Origin: Hydrotalea sp.
GTDB taxonomy: Bacteria > Bacteroidota > Bacteroidia > Chitinophagales > Chitinophagaceae
Length of the DNA stretch: 64,000 nt
Reading direction: 5' to 3'
NCBI GenBank assembly: GCA_022402565.1
Contig: JAKRSC010000028.1
Span: 251,604 to 315,603 of the forward strand
In this document: in pieces, positions 35,775 to 44,172 of the stretch
How the letters are laid out: the number at the start of each line of letters is the position of its first letter
Numbering within the stretch: position 1 is the first letter of the stretch
The notes under the pieces: model-generated
Told to the model about the DNA's origin: nothing
Databases searched by the model: none
What the model saw: the letters and a program-made list of their open reading frames with translations, nothing else
Program-made: the position numbers and the translations under genes

Positions 35775-37163
35775 TTATTTTGAAATGCCAGGCCTATCTG
35801 GAATTGTTTTATCAAATTCATTATCCCAGTTTGCCCTTATTGTAATTTTTCCTTCTATAGGTAATACAATTTCAGGTTGTTTTTTTAACTCAAAATTTCC
35901 AGTATCCCACTTTAAGTTTTTGTTTTTGTCAAAAAGAATCTTTAGCTCGTAGCTGCCAGGTAAGATTCTGTTTTTTAAGAATGTGCGGTCTTTAAGTGCA
36001 ATGGATTCAACCAGCTGACTCTCTTGGTAAATGAGTAAAACAGGGTGTTGACTTGTATCTAAATTGCTGAACTTTATTCGTAGTAAGCCATATTCTTTCT
36101 CATCTAAAGTTCTGAACTTTAATGTATCATTTTTAAGAATTGTTTTTCCCAAGGAGTCAGCAAACGCATTCTTTTCAATTACTATTTGGTATTTATTGCC
36201 TGCATTCCAATTGTGTTGTATGCTTACTTCTTGTTGAAGTGTATCAAAGAAAAATGATTCTATTTTTTTAGACGCACCAGTTGAATCGGTAAGTTTCCAT
36301 AAACTAGGATTTACTTGGGTAATTTTATCATTAAATCTAAATCGTAATGGAAGAAGAAGATTTTGCCCTCCATTCTCTAAAATTGGCAATGCTTTTAACG
36401 CTTCATCTTTTTTTCTATTAGCAGCTCTTTGCGGGGGTGAAGTTTTTGTAAAAGCTTCAAATGCATATAAGACAGGCGTATTTTCAGTCACACCATTTAT
36501 AATGATAGGTTGATCTAGAAATGCAAATCGTTTTGTACTATCATCGTACTTTTTTGTAAAATCATTTGGAACAACATATAATCTGTATAATCCAGATGGA
36601 AGATATTTAAAATTGAATTTACCTTTACCATCTATTCTTGTAATGTAGGGCGGAGTTAATTTCTTTACTGCACTATCGTCTAGATTTTGATGTAAAACTG
36701 CTAATAATGTGGAATCGGTTTTTCCAGATTCAGCAAGAAGTACTTTTCCTTCTAGTGCAAGGGTATCTATATTATTGCCTGTAGAAAATACATAGCTAAA
36801 TCCAGTAGCAATATTCCCTTCATTCACATCTTTAATTGCATTCCCAAATTGAAAAGCATAAGTGGTATTAGGTAGAAGACTATCCTTCAGCAAAATGGTA
36901 ATATTTCTTAACCGCCCTTCAACAATCGGATTATTTTTTGGTACTGGTGTTACTATTAGATTCTCCTGTATTTTTTCCAGTGTAATAAATTCGTCGAATG
37001 TGAGTATAATTTTTTTTGATTGAACTTGTGTTGATTTAACTGCGGGTATGGCTGAAACCAATACGGGCGCTAAGCTGTCTTTAGGTCCACCTCCAGGCGG
37101 CACCATATTAGCACATGAAAAAAGAAAAATACAAGAAATAAAAAGTAGAACAGTTTGTCTCAT
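35775..37163 (-). CDS. Ig-like domain-containing lipoprotein
   Basis: A 462-residue lipoprotein. The lipobox is ISCIFLFSCAN and is followed by PPGGGPKDSLAPVLVSAIPA, the common start of this Bacteroidota family. An SbsA-like Ig domain (Big_5 type) follows, with ILTFDEFITLEKIQENLIVTP and LLPNTTYAFQFGNAIKDVNEGN. A prealbumin-like fold (about 185-225) includes KFNFKYLPSGLYRLYVV. The C-terminal LPGSYELKILFDKNKNLKWDTG block is also typical. The role is unknown but it is probably in the outer membrane. A -7 box abuts the start. Confidence 0.85.
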   Translation of the reverse strand: MRQTVLLFISCIFLFSCANMVPPGGGPKDSLAPVLVSAIPAVKSTQVQSKKIILTFDEFITLEKIQENLIVTPVPKNNPIVEGRLRNITILLKDSLLPNTTYAFQFGNAIKDVNEGNIATGFSYVFSTGNNIDTLALEGKVLLAESGKTDSTLLAVLHQNLDDSAVKKLTPPYITRIDGKGKFNFKYLPSGLYRLYVVPNDFTKKYDDSTKRFAFLDQPIIINGVTENTPVLYAFEAFTKTSPPQRAANRKKDEALKALPILENGGQNLLLPLRFRFNDKITQVNPSLWKLTDSTGASKKIESFFFDTLQQEVSIQHNWNAGNKYQIVIEKNAFADSLGKTILKNDTLKFRTLDEKEYGLLRIKFSNLDTSQHPVLLIYQESQLVESIALKDRTFLKNRILPGSYELKILFDKNKNLKWDTGNFELKKQPEIVLPIEGKITIRANWDNEFDKTIPDRPGISK

Positions 37164-37167
37164 ATTG

Positions 37168-37175
37168 CAAACTTA
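37168..37175 (-). promoter_or_regulatory. -7 box (TAAGTTTG) of the Ig-like lipoprotein gene
   Basis: An exact TAnnTTTG match, 4 bp before the ATG at 37163. The predicted leader is 1-2 nt. Confidence 0.45.
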
Positions 37176-37270
37176 CGGCTTTCCACAAACTGCTCTTCTT
37201 TCTGTTCTTGCTTTAATATTTAACAAAGAGATATTCATAATAACAAATACAAATGGTTTCTTTGTGATAC

Positions 37271-38176
37271 ATGTTATCAAGAAAGTACATATTTCTTATA
37301 AACCCCCATTCTGGTACGCAGAAATTTTCTGCAGTAAAAGCTAACATAGAAGCGTTTATTGAAAAGCATACTCTAGATGCAGAAATTATAGAAACACTCT
37401 CATCTGGTAACTATGATTTGATACACGATAAAATAATTTCTGAAAGAGTTACACATATCATTATTGGTGGGGGAGATGGTACCATACATGGAGTAATAAA
37501 TTCCTTATTTGATTTACCTGTTCAATTTGGTATTTTGCCACTTGGCTCTGGTAATGGCTTAGCTAGAACCTTAGGGATACCCATGCCGCTTCAAAAAGCG
37601 CTGAATTTAATAATAACTGGAAAGCCCGTTTTAATAGATGCAATTGATATTAATAACAAGTTATCGCTCAATGTAAGTGGTTTGGGCTTTGATGCAAGTA
37701 TTGCAGAAGATTTTGCCGGGAGAGTTAAAAGAGGATTATTAACCTACACGCAACAAAGTTTAGTACAGTTTTTTAAAGCCCATCCATATCAGTTTGAAAT
37801 ACAAGTTTTTGGGATGAACTTTTTTACAGAAGCCTTTCTAATTAGCATTGCTAATAGTACACAATTTGGCAATAATTTTACAATTGCACCCAAAGCGAGT
37901 TTAATTGATGGGCTTTTAGACGTAGTAATTGTTCAGAAAATGAATAAAGTAAGACTCCCATTTGCTATGCTCCAACAAATTAGAGGCAATAACCACTTAA
38001 CGGAACTTGTAGAAAAATTTTCTAACCAAGGGATTCTTTATTTTCAAACACCTTCTATTACTATTGTCAATAGAAAACATGCCCCCTTTCATATCGACGG
38101 AGATCCATATCCAGCTTTAGAAACAATACATGCAGCCATTTCTGGCAAAAAAATTCCTATCATTCAACCACTTTAG
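37271..38176 (+). CDS. Diacylglycerol/lipid kinase family protein (YegS/LCB5 type)
   Basis: A 301-residue lipid kinase. It opens with IFLINPHSGTQK and has the catalytic IIGGGDGTIHGVIN motif and nucleotide site GILPLGSGNGLARTLGI. The C-terminal half holds NVSGLGFDASIAEDFAGR and HIDGDPY. It likely phosphorylates a lipid such as diacylglycerol at the membrane. It is divergent from the lipoprotein gene and followed after 77 bp by the HypF-like gene. Confidence 0.9.
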   Translation: MLSRKYIFLINPHSGTQKFSAVKANIEAFIEKHTLDAEIIETLSSGNYDLIHDKIISERVTHIIIGGGDGTIHGVINSLFDLPVQFGILPLGSGNGLARTLGIPMPLQKALNLIITGKPVLIDAIDINNKLSLNVSGLGFDASIAEDFAGRVKRGLLTYTQQSLVQFFKAHPYQFEIQVFGMNFFTEAFLISIANSTQFGNNFTIAPKASLIDGLLDVVIVQKMNKVRLPFAMLQQIRGNNHLTELVEKFSNQGILYFQTPSITIVNRKHAPFHIDGDPYPALETIHAAISGKKIPIIQPL

Positions 38177-38253
38177 TGATTTTGATGAATTACTAATAAT
38201 AAGTTTTGGTTAACCCAGTTTGGTTAATTATTTTACTTTCCAACCTGACTAAC

Positions 38254-40515
38254 ATGCCTTGTTTTCGTTTAGATATAAATGGAATGCTTCATGGCGTGGG
38301 CTTTTCTGCCCATGTGCATAGGTTGGCACATGTACATAACGTTTCAGGCATATTGCATTTAGCTACATCTGGGTACCAAGTACATTTTAAGGCCGATTAT
38401 ACAATTGCCGAGGTCTTTACGCAACAAATTGTAAAACAGCATCCTCCCCATGCCATCATACTTTCATATCATTTAAATGAATTAAATGATGAGATAGATT
38501 TTGAAGGCTTTGTTACAGATTACTCAAGCGAGTATCCTCAAACAGGTGCAGGTCTAATTACTCCTGATTTCTCTTTGTGTAACAACTGCCGTCAAGAAAT
38601 GTCGCAAGCAGATCATCCGCTCTATCATTCGCCTTTTATTCAATGCTCGCAATGTGGTTATAGGTACGCAATTCAACTAAATGCTCCATTTCAGTTACAT
38701 AATTCTACTTGGAAACATATTCAACTTGGTGCTCATGCAGAAAATGCAATTGCAGATTCTTTAAATAGAAGGTTTGAAGACTCTTTCTTTGTCTCATTAT
38801 CAGATTCCTTGCATCTTAAATTAATTAATTCTGAAGGCTATACAGTTAGTCAAAATACCCACGATATTCTTTCAATTTCTAAGATGCTTTTATCGCAAGG
38901 AAACATTATTGCTGTGAAAGCAACCGGTGGATTTGTACTTTTATGTGATGCGGCGCAAGAAGACAGTATTCGTTTGCTAAGGGAAAGAAAAAATAGCAGC
39001 TTACAACCACTTCATTTAATGTACAGCGATTTGGATATGGCGCATACAGACATACGTTTGCGCCCTATTGAAATTAGTGCTCTAAAAAACAGAGCTGGTT
39101 TTGCCGTGCTTTGTACTCCCCATCTCAATACACCGCTTCCTTTTGAGTTAATAACACCTGTTGTTCATAAAGCCGCTGTTGTTCTTCCTTATACTGGGTT
39201 GCTTCATATAATAACTGAGCAATTTGGGAAACCTCTAGTTATAACACCAGCCGAAAAACAAGGTTACCCTGCTTTATACTCTGAAAAAGAAAGTTTACAC
39301 GAGTTATTTGAGTTGGCAGATTATGTAATTTCTCACCCATTAGATGTAGCGTTTGGACAGCATGATAGTATTCTACAGTTTACAGAAAGAGAGCAAAAAA
39401 TTATTCTTAGAAGGGCAAGAGGAATGGCGCCTCTATTCGAGCCTAGTCCTTTTAAAATTGGAAGTGAAACTTGGTTAGCACTTGGTGAATCTGCAGAAAG
39501 CGCTTATAGCATTGCTAAAGAAAATTCATATTTCGTGTATGAAAAGCAAGGTAATCAAGAACTAATTCCATCTCAGCAAAAACTCGTTCATCATTTACAG
39601 CTCCAATTAAATATTCTTCAATCAAGCCCATCCGTTATCTTAACTTCAACAGGGTATAAGCCGCCTCATGTATTGAATTTGTTTAGCGAAGCAAAGGTTA
39701 TAGAGGTTCCGCATCAACAGGCGCATTTTTATAGCGTACTTGCAGAGAACGACTTGTTGTTTCATCCTGAACCAGTATTAGGAATTATTTGGGATGATGC
39801 ATTTTTAGGTGATGATGGTATGCTAGGAGGTGGTGATATTTTTATTTATGAGCAACAAGAAATGGAAAGGGTTGCTCATTTAGGGCGTTTCCCTGTACTT
39901 ACTAATAGTGGTATGTATCAACCTCGACTTTCGGCTCTTGGTATTTTGAAAAGTATGCCGAATAAAATGCACTGGGAACGCAGGCATTTCTCAGATGTTG
40001 AATGGCAGGCTTATTTAAGTGAATTAGAAAATGCTAACTTAATTGAAACATCAAGTGTGCAACAATTACTTGAAGGTATTGCTTCACTATTTGGATTAGC
40101 TCAAGTAAACGCACACAGAGGTCATGCGTTGTTGCAATTGGAGCAGTTGGCTTATACCTGTACTTATCCAGTTTATGATTATTATAGATTGCCTCTAGAA
40201 AATGGGCAACTGAATTTGAAAAGTTTTTTGATAGAATTAATGGAAGATTGGCAACAAAAGGAGGACATTAATGTAATTGCATGGAAGGTATTCTTCTCTT
40301 TAGCAAAAGTGGTTGAGAAGCTAAGTAATCATTATTATATAGATCATATAGCTTTCAGTGGCACAGTCTTTAAGAGTAGTCTTCTAACTGATATGATTAT
40401 TGAACAACTTAAGCATAAACGTAAACTTTATTTCCATAAGCAAATTTGTTCTGGTAGTGAATGTATTTCAATAGGACAAATGGCTTATTACTATTGTTTG
40501 CAACCTCGTGCATAA
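38254..40515 (+). CDS. Divergent HypF-like protein (acylphosphatase-like, zinc finger, YrdC-like, Kae1-like)
   Basis: 753 residues from ATG 38254. The domain order is that of the hydrogenase maturation carbamoyltransferase HypF. Residues 5-95 resemble an acylphosphatase, but the catalytic Arg after GVGF is Ser18. One zinc finger is intact (Cys109/112, Cys131/134, spacing C-x2-C-x18-C-x2-C); the second has lost its cysteines. A YrdC-like domain (about 200-392) has AVKATGGFVLLCDA and RRARGMAP. A Kae1-like domain (about 400-750) keeps His487-x3-His491 and DD-x4-GDDG, but the C-terminal NDGG site reads SGSECIS. No hyp or hydrogenase genes are near. It is probably not a standard HypF. Confidence 0.8.
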   Translation: MPCFRLDINGMLHGVGFSAHVHRLAHVHNVSGILHLATSGYQVHFKADYTIAEVFTQQIVKQHPPHAIILSYHLNELNDEIDFEGFVTDYSSEYPQTGAGLITPDFSLCNNCRQEMSQADHPLYHSPFIQCSQCGYRYAIQLNAPFQLHNSTWKHIQLGAHAENAIADSLNRRFEDSFFVSLSDSLHLKLINSEGYTVSQNTHDILSISKMLLSQGNIIAVKATGGFVLLCDAAQEDSIRLLRERKNSSLQPLHLMYSDLDMAHTDIRLRPIEISALKNRAGFAVLCTPHLNTPLPFELITPVVHKAAVVLPYTGLLHIITEQFGKPLVITPAEKQGYPALYSEKESLHELFELADYVISHPLDVAFGQHDSILQFTEREQKIILRRARGMAPLFEPSPFKIGSETWLALGESAESAYSIAKENSYFVYEKQGNQELIPSQQKLVHHLQLQLNILQSSPSVILTSTGYKPPHVLNLFSEAKVIEVPHQQAHFYSVLAENDLLFHPEPVLGIIWDDAFLGDDGMLGGGDIFIYEQQEMERVAHLGRFPVLTNSGMYQPRLSALGILKSMPNKMHWERRHFSDVEWQAYLSELENANLIETSSVQQLLEGIASLFGLAQVNAHRGHALLQLEQLAYTCTYPVYDYYRLPLENGQLNLKSFLIELMEDWQQKEDINVIAWKVFFSLAKVVEKLSNHYYIDHIAFSGTVFKSSLLTDMIIEQLKHKRKLYFHKQICSGSECISIGQMAYYYCLQPRA

Positions 40516-40530
40516 ATAAATTCTAAGTAT

Positions 40531-41004
40531 ATGAAACAGATAGTTTGCTCACTTGCTTTTACAATGATATTGTTTGTAGCTTCTTCACAACAAGTAGATC
40601 GAATGAATCCAGATGGCATTAATAAGCCCGCCACGTATTCTCAAGTTGTACGTGTTAATAAAGGAACAATGGTTTTTACTTCGGGAATAGTTTCAGATAA
40701 TGAGAAAGGAGAAATTATTGGTAAAGGCGATTTAAAAGCACAGACTAAACAATGTTTCGAAAATTTGAAGATTGCTTTGGCCGCAGCTGGCGCAGAATTT
40801 AAAGATGTTGTTAAGATAAATTATTATGTGGTGAACTATGATAGAAGTCAAGTTGGACTTATAAGAGAAGTGCGTTCAAATTATTTAGATACAAAAGCAT
40901 TACCTGCAAGTACATTAGCAGGGGTGCAAGCACTTTTTCATCCCGATGTCTTAATTGAAATTGAAGCTATAGCTGTAGTGCCTAAAAAGAAGAAGAAATC
41001 TTGA
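40531..41004 (+). CDS. Exported Rid (YjgF/YER057c/UK114) family protein
   Basis: A 157-residue protein with an N-terminal signal peptide (about residues 1-19, ending ASSQ) and a Rid domain with GTMVFTSGIVS, QTKQCFENLKIALAAAG, VVKINYYVVNY and the arginine/glutamate ligand region VLIEIEAIAV. Cytosolic RidA deaminates reactive enamines; this one appears to be exported and ends in KKKKKS. It lies 15 bp after the HypF-like gene on the same strand, so co-transcription is likely. The role in the periplasm is unknown. Confidence 0.85.
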   Translation: MKQIVCSLAFTMILFVASSQQVDRMNPDGINKPATYSQVVRVNKGTMVFTSGIVSDNEKGEIIGKGDLKAQTKQCFENLKIALAAAGAEFKDVVKINYYVVNYDRSQVGLIREVRSNYLDTKALPASTLAGVQALFHPDVLIEIEAIAVVPKKKKKS

Positions 41005-41012
41005 TACAATAA

Positions 41013-41047
41013 AAAACCACCGACTGTAAAAGCGGTGGTTTTGTTTT
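41013..41047. terminator. Bidirectional intrinsic terminator
   Basis: A perfect 10-bp stem AAAACCACCG/CGGTGGTTTT with a 10-base loop lies between convergent genes. T-runs occur on both sides: GTTTT on the plus strand and TTTTTTATT on the minus strand. It would end both the Rid and the acetyl-CoA hydrolase transcripts. Confidence 0.8.
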
Positions 41048-41056
41048 CAGATGGCT

Positions 41057-42343
41057 TTAGAATATTTTAAATCTTTCAAAACAAGCTTTCTCAAGCATTT
41101 CTCTATCATCTGGGTGTGCAATTTGAATGAGTGCTTTTGCCCGCTGACGAAGGTTTTTTCCATATAGATAAGCTACACCATATTCAGTTACAATATAATG
41201 TGCGTGAGCTCTTGTTGCAACAACACCTGCACCTGGTTTTAAGAAGGGAACAATTCTCCCTACGCCCTTATTGGTTCTTGAGGGTAATGCAATGATGGGT
41301 TTCCCACCTTCACTTAAAGCCGCACCTCGTAAAAAGTCCATTTGTCCACCCACACCACTAAATTGCATAGTTCCAATTGAGTCAGAACAAATTTGTCCGG
41401 TTAAGTCTACTTCAATAGCGCTGTTAATAGCAACCACCTTAGGATTTCTTCTTATAACATGCGGGTCATTAACATAGTCAATGTCTAAAAATACAAAACC
41501 TGGGTTGTCATCAATATAATCGTACAGTCTTCTGCTACCTAGTGCAAATCCTGATACAATTTTGTTGGGGTGTATTGCCTTGTATTTGTTAGTGATAACA
41601 TCTTTATCATACAAATCAATGACACCATCGGATAACATTTCTGTATGAATTCCTAAATCCTTATGTTGATGTAAACATTTCAACACTGCATCGGGAATAG
41701 CTCCAATGCCCATTTGCAAAGTGCTTCTATCTTCTATAAGATCTGCTACATGTTGACCAATCTTCATTTCATCTTCACTAACTCTGCTACCAAAACTTGC
41801 TTCATAAAGTGGATCTTCACAATATACCATTGCATCAAAGCGAGTTGTATGTATTAATCCATCGCCATGTGTTCTTGGCACATTTGGATTCACTTGTGCA
41901 ATTACTTTTTTAGCTGTATTAACTGCAGACCTTGCAACGTCTACAGAAATACCCATTGAACAGTAGCCATGTTTATCGGGAGGAGATACCTGAATAATTG
42001 CTACATCTAATGGTAAAACATTCCTTTTAAAAAGTTCTGGGATCTCACTTAAAAACACAGGTACATAATCGGCTTTTCCTTCAGCAACATCTTTACGAAT
42101 GCTTTCTGAAACGAATAAGGAATTAATTCTAAATGAAGATTCCATTCCTGGTTTGTCTACATGAACTGGTCCAAAAATGCTGATGAATACAAGTTCTACA
42201 TCTCTTAATCTGTCTGCTTGCTTAGCTAAATGCTCTAACATAAATGTGGGCGTTTGTGCGCTTCCGTGCACAAATACACGGTTACCACTTTGAATGAGCT
42301 GTAATGCTTCTGCGGGTTGTTGGTACTGAAAGTTTGTGTACAT
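41057..42343 (-). CDS. Acetyl-CoA hydrolase/transferase family protein (CoA-transferase)
   Basis: About 428 residues from ATG 42343 (MYTNFQYQQ); an upstream TTG is less likely. The N-terminal domain has RVFVHGSAQTPTFMLEHL, the centre has VSPPDKHGYCSMGISVD, and the C-terminal domain carries LQMGIGAIPDAVL, FVFLDIDYVNDP and FSGVGGQMDFLRGAALSEGGKPIIALP. These match the acetyl-CoA hydrolase/4-hydroxybutyrate CoA-transferase family. The active-site Glu region (SAIEVDLTGQI) is present. The substrate, acetate or another short acid, is not determined. Confidence 0.9.
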   Translation of the reverse strand: MYTNFQYQQPAEALQLIQSGNRVFVHGSAQTPTFMLEHLAKQADRLRDVELVFISIFGPVHVDKPGMESSFRINSLFVSESIRKDVAEGKADYVPVFLSEIPELFKRNVLPLDVAIIQVSPPDKHGYCSMGISVDVARSAVNTAKKVIAQVNPNVPRTHGDGLIHTTRFDAMVYCEDPLYEASFGSRVSEDEMKIGQHVADLIEDRSTLQMGIGAIPDAVLKCLHQHKDLGIHTEMLSDGVIDLYDKDVITNKYKAIHPNKIVSGFALGSRRLYDYIDDNPGFVFLDIDYVNDPHVIRRNPKVVAINSAIEVDLTGQICSDSIGTMQFSGVGGQMDFLRGAALSEGGKPIIALPSRTNKGVGRIVPFLKPGAGVVATRAHAHYIVTEYGVAYLYGKNLRQRAKALIQIAHPDDREMLEKACFERFKIF

Positions 42344-42417
42344 AATCAAACGGCTTTTACGCAAAATAAAATGGCAATGTTTAAATAAAATATGTTTTAT
42401 GTCATGTTTGAAAAAAA

Positions 42418-43032
42418 CTATTCATTTTCTTCCCATGGACCAGCCCCTTGACGAATGAGTTCGTAAGGCGATTGTGTACAATCTACAATGGTTGATGGAA
42501 TCATGCCACCAATTCCACCATCGACTACCATGTCAACGAGTTTCTCAAATTTTTCATGAATGAGTTCTGGATCTGTATATTCTTCCACCATATCACCTGG
42601 TAACGATGCTGAAAGAATGGGGTTGCCTAATTGTTCAACAATGGCTTGTGTGATTTTATTATCAGGAATTCTTAAGCCAATCGTACTTTTTTTGCTTTGT
42701 AAAATTTTAGGAACTTCTTTGCTAGCTGGTAAAATAAATGTGTAGGGACCGGGTAAATAGCTCTTTAAGGTTCTATAAAGTGGTGTCCCAATACTTTTTG
42801 TGTATTTGCTTAAATCACTTAAATCAGCACACACAAAACTTAGTTGCGCTTTTTGTGGATCTACTTGCTTAATGCGTGCAATTTTCTCCAGTGCTTTATG
42901 TTGAAAAATATCGCAGCCAATACCATATATGGTATCTGTTGGGTAGATAATGACGCCACCCGACTGCAAGCATTCTGTGATGATGCGGATGTGCCGTGTT
43001 GATGGATTATCTGGATGAACGCGAATGAACAT
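42418..43032 (-). CDS. YciO-type YrdC/Sua5 domain protein
   Basis: A 204-residue protein with the YrdC/Sua5 fold: VIIYPTDTIYGIGCD, LSFVCADLSDLSKY, LPGPYTFILPASKEVPKIL, and TIGLRIPDN. Automatic annotation would call it threonylcarbamoyladenylate synthase. However, the block ILSASLPGD has Leu where TsaC/Sua5 has the conserved Asn of its KRSN tetrad, as in E. coli YciO. I therefore prefer YciO, a paralogue of less certain function. It lies about 1.9 kb from the HypF-like gene, which also contains a YrdC domain. Confidence 0.8.
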   Translation of the reverse strand: MFIRVHPDNPSTRHIRIITECLQSGGVIIYPTDTIYGIGCDIFQHKALEKIARIKQVDPQKAQLSFVCADLSDLSKYTKSIGTPLYRTLKSYLPGPYTFILPASKEVPKILQSKKSTIGLRIPDNKITQAIVEQLGNPILSASLPGDMVEEYTDPELIHEKFEKLVDMVVDGGIGGMIPSTIVDCTQSPYELIRQGAGPWEENE

Positions 43033-43104
43033 GCCCCAATTTACGATACTTTGTTGAAAACGAATACGTTGTATCTGAATGGATTTTTAATTTTTTATTC
43101 TGTT

Positions 43105-43112
43105 TAATTTCG
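43105..43112 (+). promoter_or_regulatory. -7-like box (TAATTTCG) of the cupin-like gene
   Basis: TAATTTCGC is one mismatch from TAnnTTTG and lies 16 bp before the ATG at 43129. It is the same TAnnTTCGC variant seen before dusB and tetR. Confidence 0.3.
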
Positions 43113-43128
43113 CAAAAATTTGATTGAT

Positions 43129-44007
43129 ATGAAGCTTGATACAGTAGATGTGGTTGATGAGATTTCAAAGGCTGAATTTCAACGCAATTATTTCAAGAGC
43201 AGAAAGCCTTTGGTGATTAAACAATTGTCAAAACAGTGGCCAGCATTTGAAAAGTGGAACTGGGATTATTTCCAATCATTGGTTGGAGATCAAAAAGTGG
43301 GGATTTACAACAATGTAAAAAGTGATGCGTATACTCCCATCAATACGGCTGATGATTATACCACTTTCGGTAAGTACATTGATATGGTAAGAAGTGGTCC
43401 TGCTGCTTGGAGAATTTTCTTGTTCAACATTTTTGATCATGCGCCACAATTGATGCAAGATTTTACATGGCCCGATCACTTAATGAGTGGTTTCGTAAAA
43501 AAATATCCTATGTTATTTGTGGGTGGTGAGGGCTCTATAACACACATGCATTTTGACATAGATACCAGTCACATTTTTCATACGCAGTTTATTGGAAGGA
43601 AGCGTGTGTTGCTATTTCCATTTGAGGAGCAGCATAAATTGTATAGAAAGCCATTTGAGGTGCTCAGTATAGTTGACTTTTCAAGGTATTATGAGCAAGA
43701 GCCGGATTACAACCAATTCCCTGCGTTGCGGCATGCTTCAGGTTATGAAGTTATCTTAGAGCATGGTGATACTTTGTTTATGCCTGGCGGTTATTGGCAT
43801 CATATGGAATACCTTGAAAGTGGCTTTGCAATGAGTTTACGTGCATTACAAGAAACCTTATCTGGCAAGCTACAAGGTGTTTGGAATTTGTTTGGTATGC
43901 GAACCATTGATACGGTCATGAAAAAGCAAGCACCATTGAAATGGTATGGATGGAAGAAGGAACAAATCAAGAAGAGAGAGCAGAAAATTTTACAAGAGAT
44001 GCTATAA
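43129..44007 (+). CDS. Cupin-like (JmjC-type) domain protein, possible 2-oxoglutarate dioxygenase
   Basis: About 292 residues from ATG 43129. The JmjC/cupin_8 pattern is clear: KPLVIKQLSKQWPAFEKWNWDYF, then the iron-ligand pair in HMHFDIDTSHIFHTQFIGRK (HxD), and the distal histidine in GDTLFMPGGYWHHMEY. These residues fit an Fe(II)/2-oxoglutarate hydroxylase acting on a protein or small molecule. The target is unknown. It is monocistronic, divergent from the YciO gene, and followed by a hairpin. Confidence 0.85.
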   Translation: MKLDTVDVVDEISKAEFQRNYFKSRKPLVIKQLSKQWPAFEKWNWDYFQSLVGDQKVGIYNNVKSDAYTPINTADDYTTFGKYIDMVRSGPAAWRIFLFNIFDHAPQLMQDFTWPDHLMSGFVKKYPMLFVGGEGSITHMHFDIDTSHIFHTQFIGRKRVLLFPFEEQHKLYRKPFEVLSIVDFSRYYEQEPDYNQFPALRHASGYEVILEHGDTLFMPGGYWHHMEYLESGFAMSLRALQETLSGKLQGVWNLFGMRTIDTVMKKQAPLKWYGWKKEQIKKREQKILQEML

Positions 44008-44012
44008 TAAAA

Positions 44013-44034
44013 AACGACCATAGATATGGTCGTT
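44013..44034. terminator. Hairpin after the cupin-like gene
   Basis: A perfect 9-bp stem AACGACCAT/ATGGTCGTT with an AGAT loop lies 5 bp after the cupin stop. The T-run is on the minus-strand side (TTTTTTATT), so it may serve mainly the convergent alkB-like gene 138 bp away, or both. Confidence 0.55.
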
Positions 44035-44118
44035 GTAAAAGTATAATCCCCAAATTGAGAAACTGCTGACATTTAATTTCTCAAAGGTGAAAGTAGACAG
44101 AATTGAGTTTAAAAAAAC

Positions 44119-44153
44119 TGCGTGTTTTACGGTATTTTATTGCGTGTTTTACG
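44119..44153. repeat. 13-bp direct repeat pair (TGCGTGTTTTACG)
   Basis: Two exact copies at 44119-44131 and 44141-44153, 22 bp apart, in the gap between the convergent cupin and alkB-like genes. The function is unknown. The spacing is about two helical turns. Confidence 0.5.
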
Positions 44154-44172
44154 AAGTCTTGTAGCGAATTCA

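Noticed and set aside
38206-38253. A TTG start for the HypF-like protein at 38206
   Set aside because: The added residues are hydrophobic and not homologous; ATG 38254 begins directly at the acylphosphatase-like domain.
38254-40515. A hydrogenase maturation operon around the HypF-like gene
   Set aside because: No hypA-E, hydrogenase structural or nickel-transport genes lie on either side; neighbours are a lipid kinase and a Rid protein.
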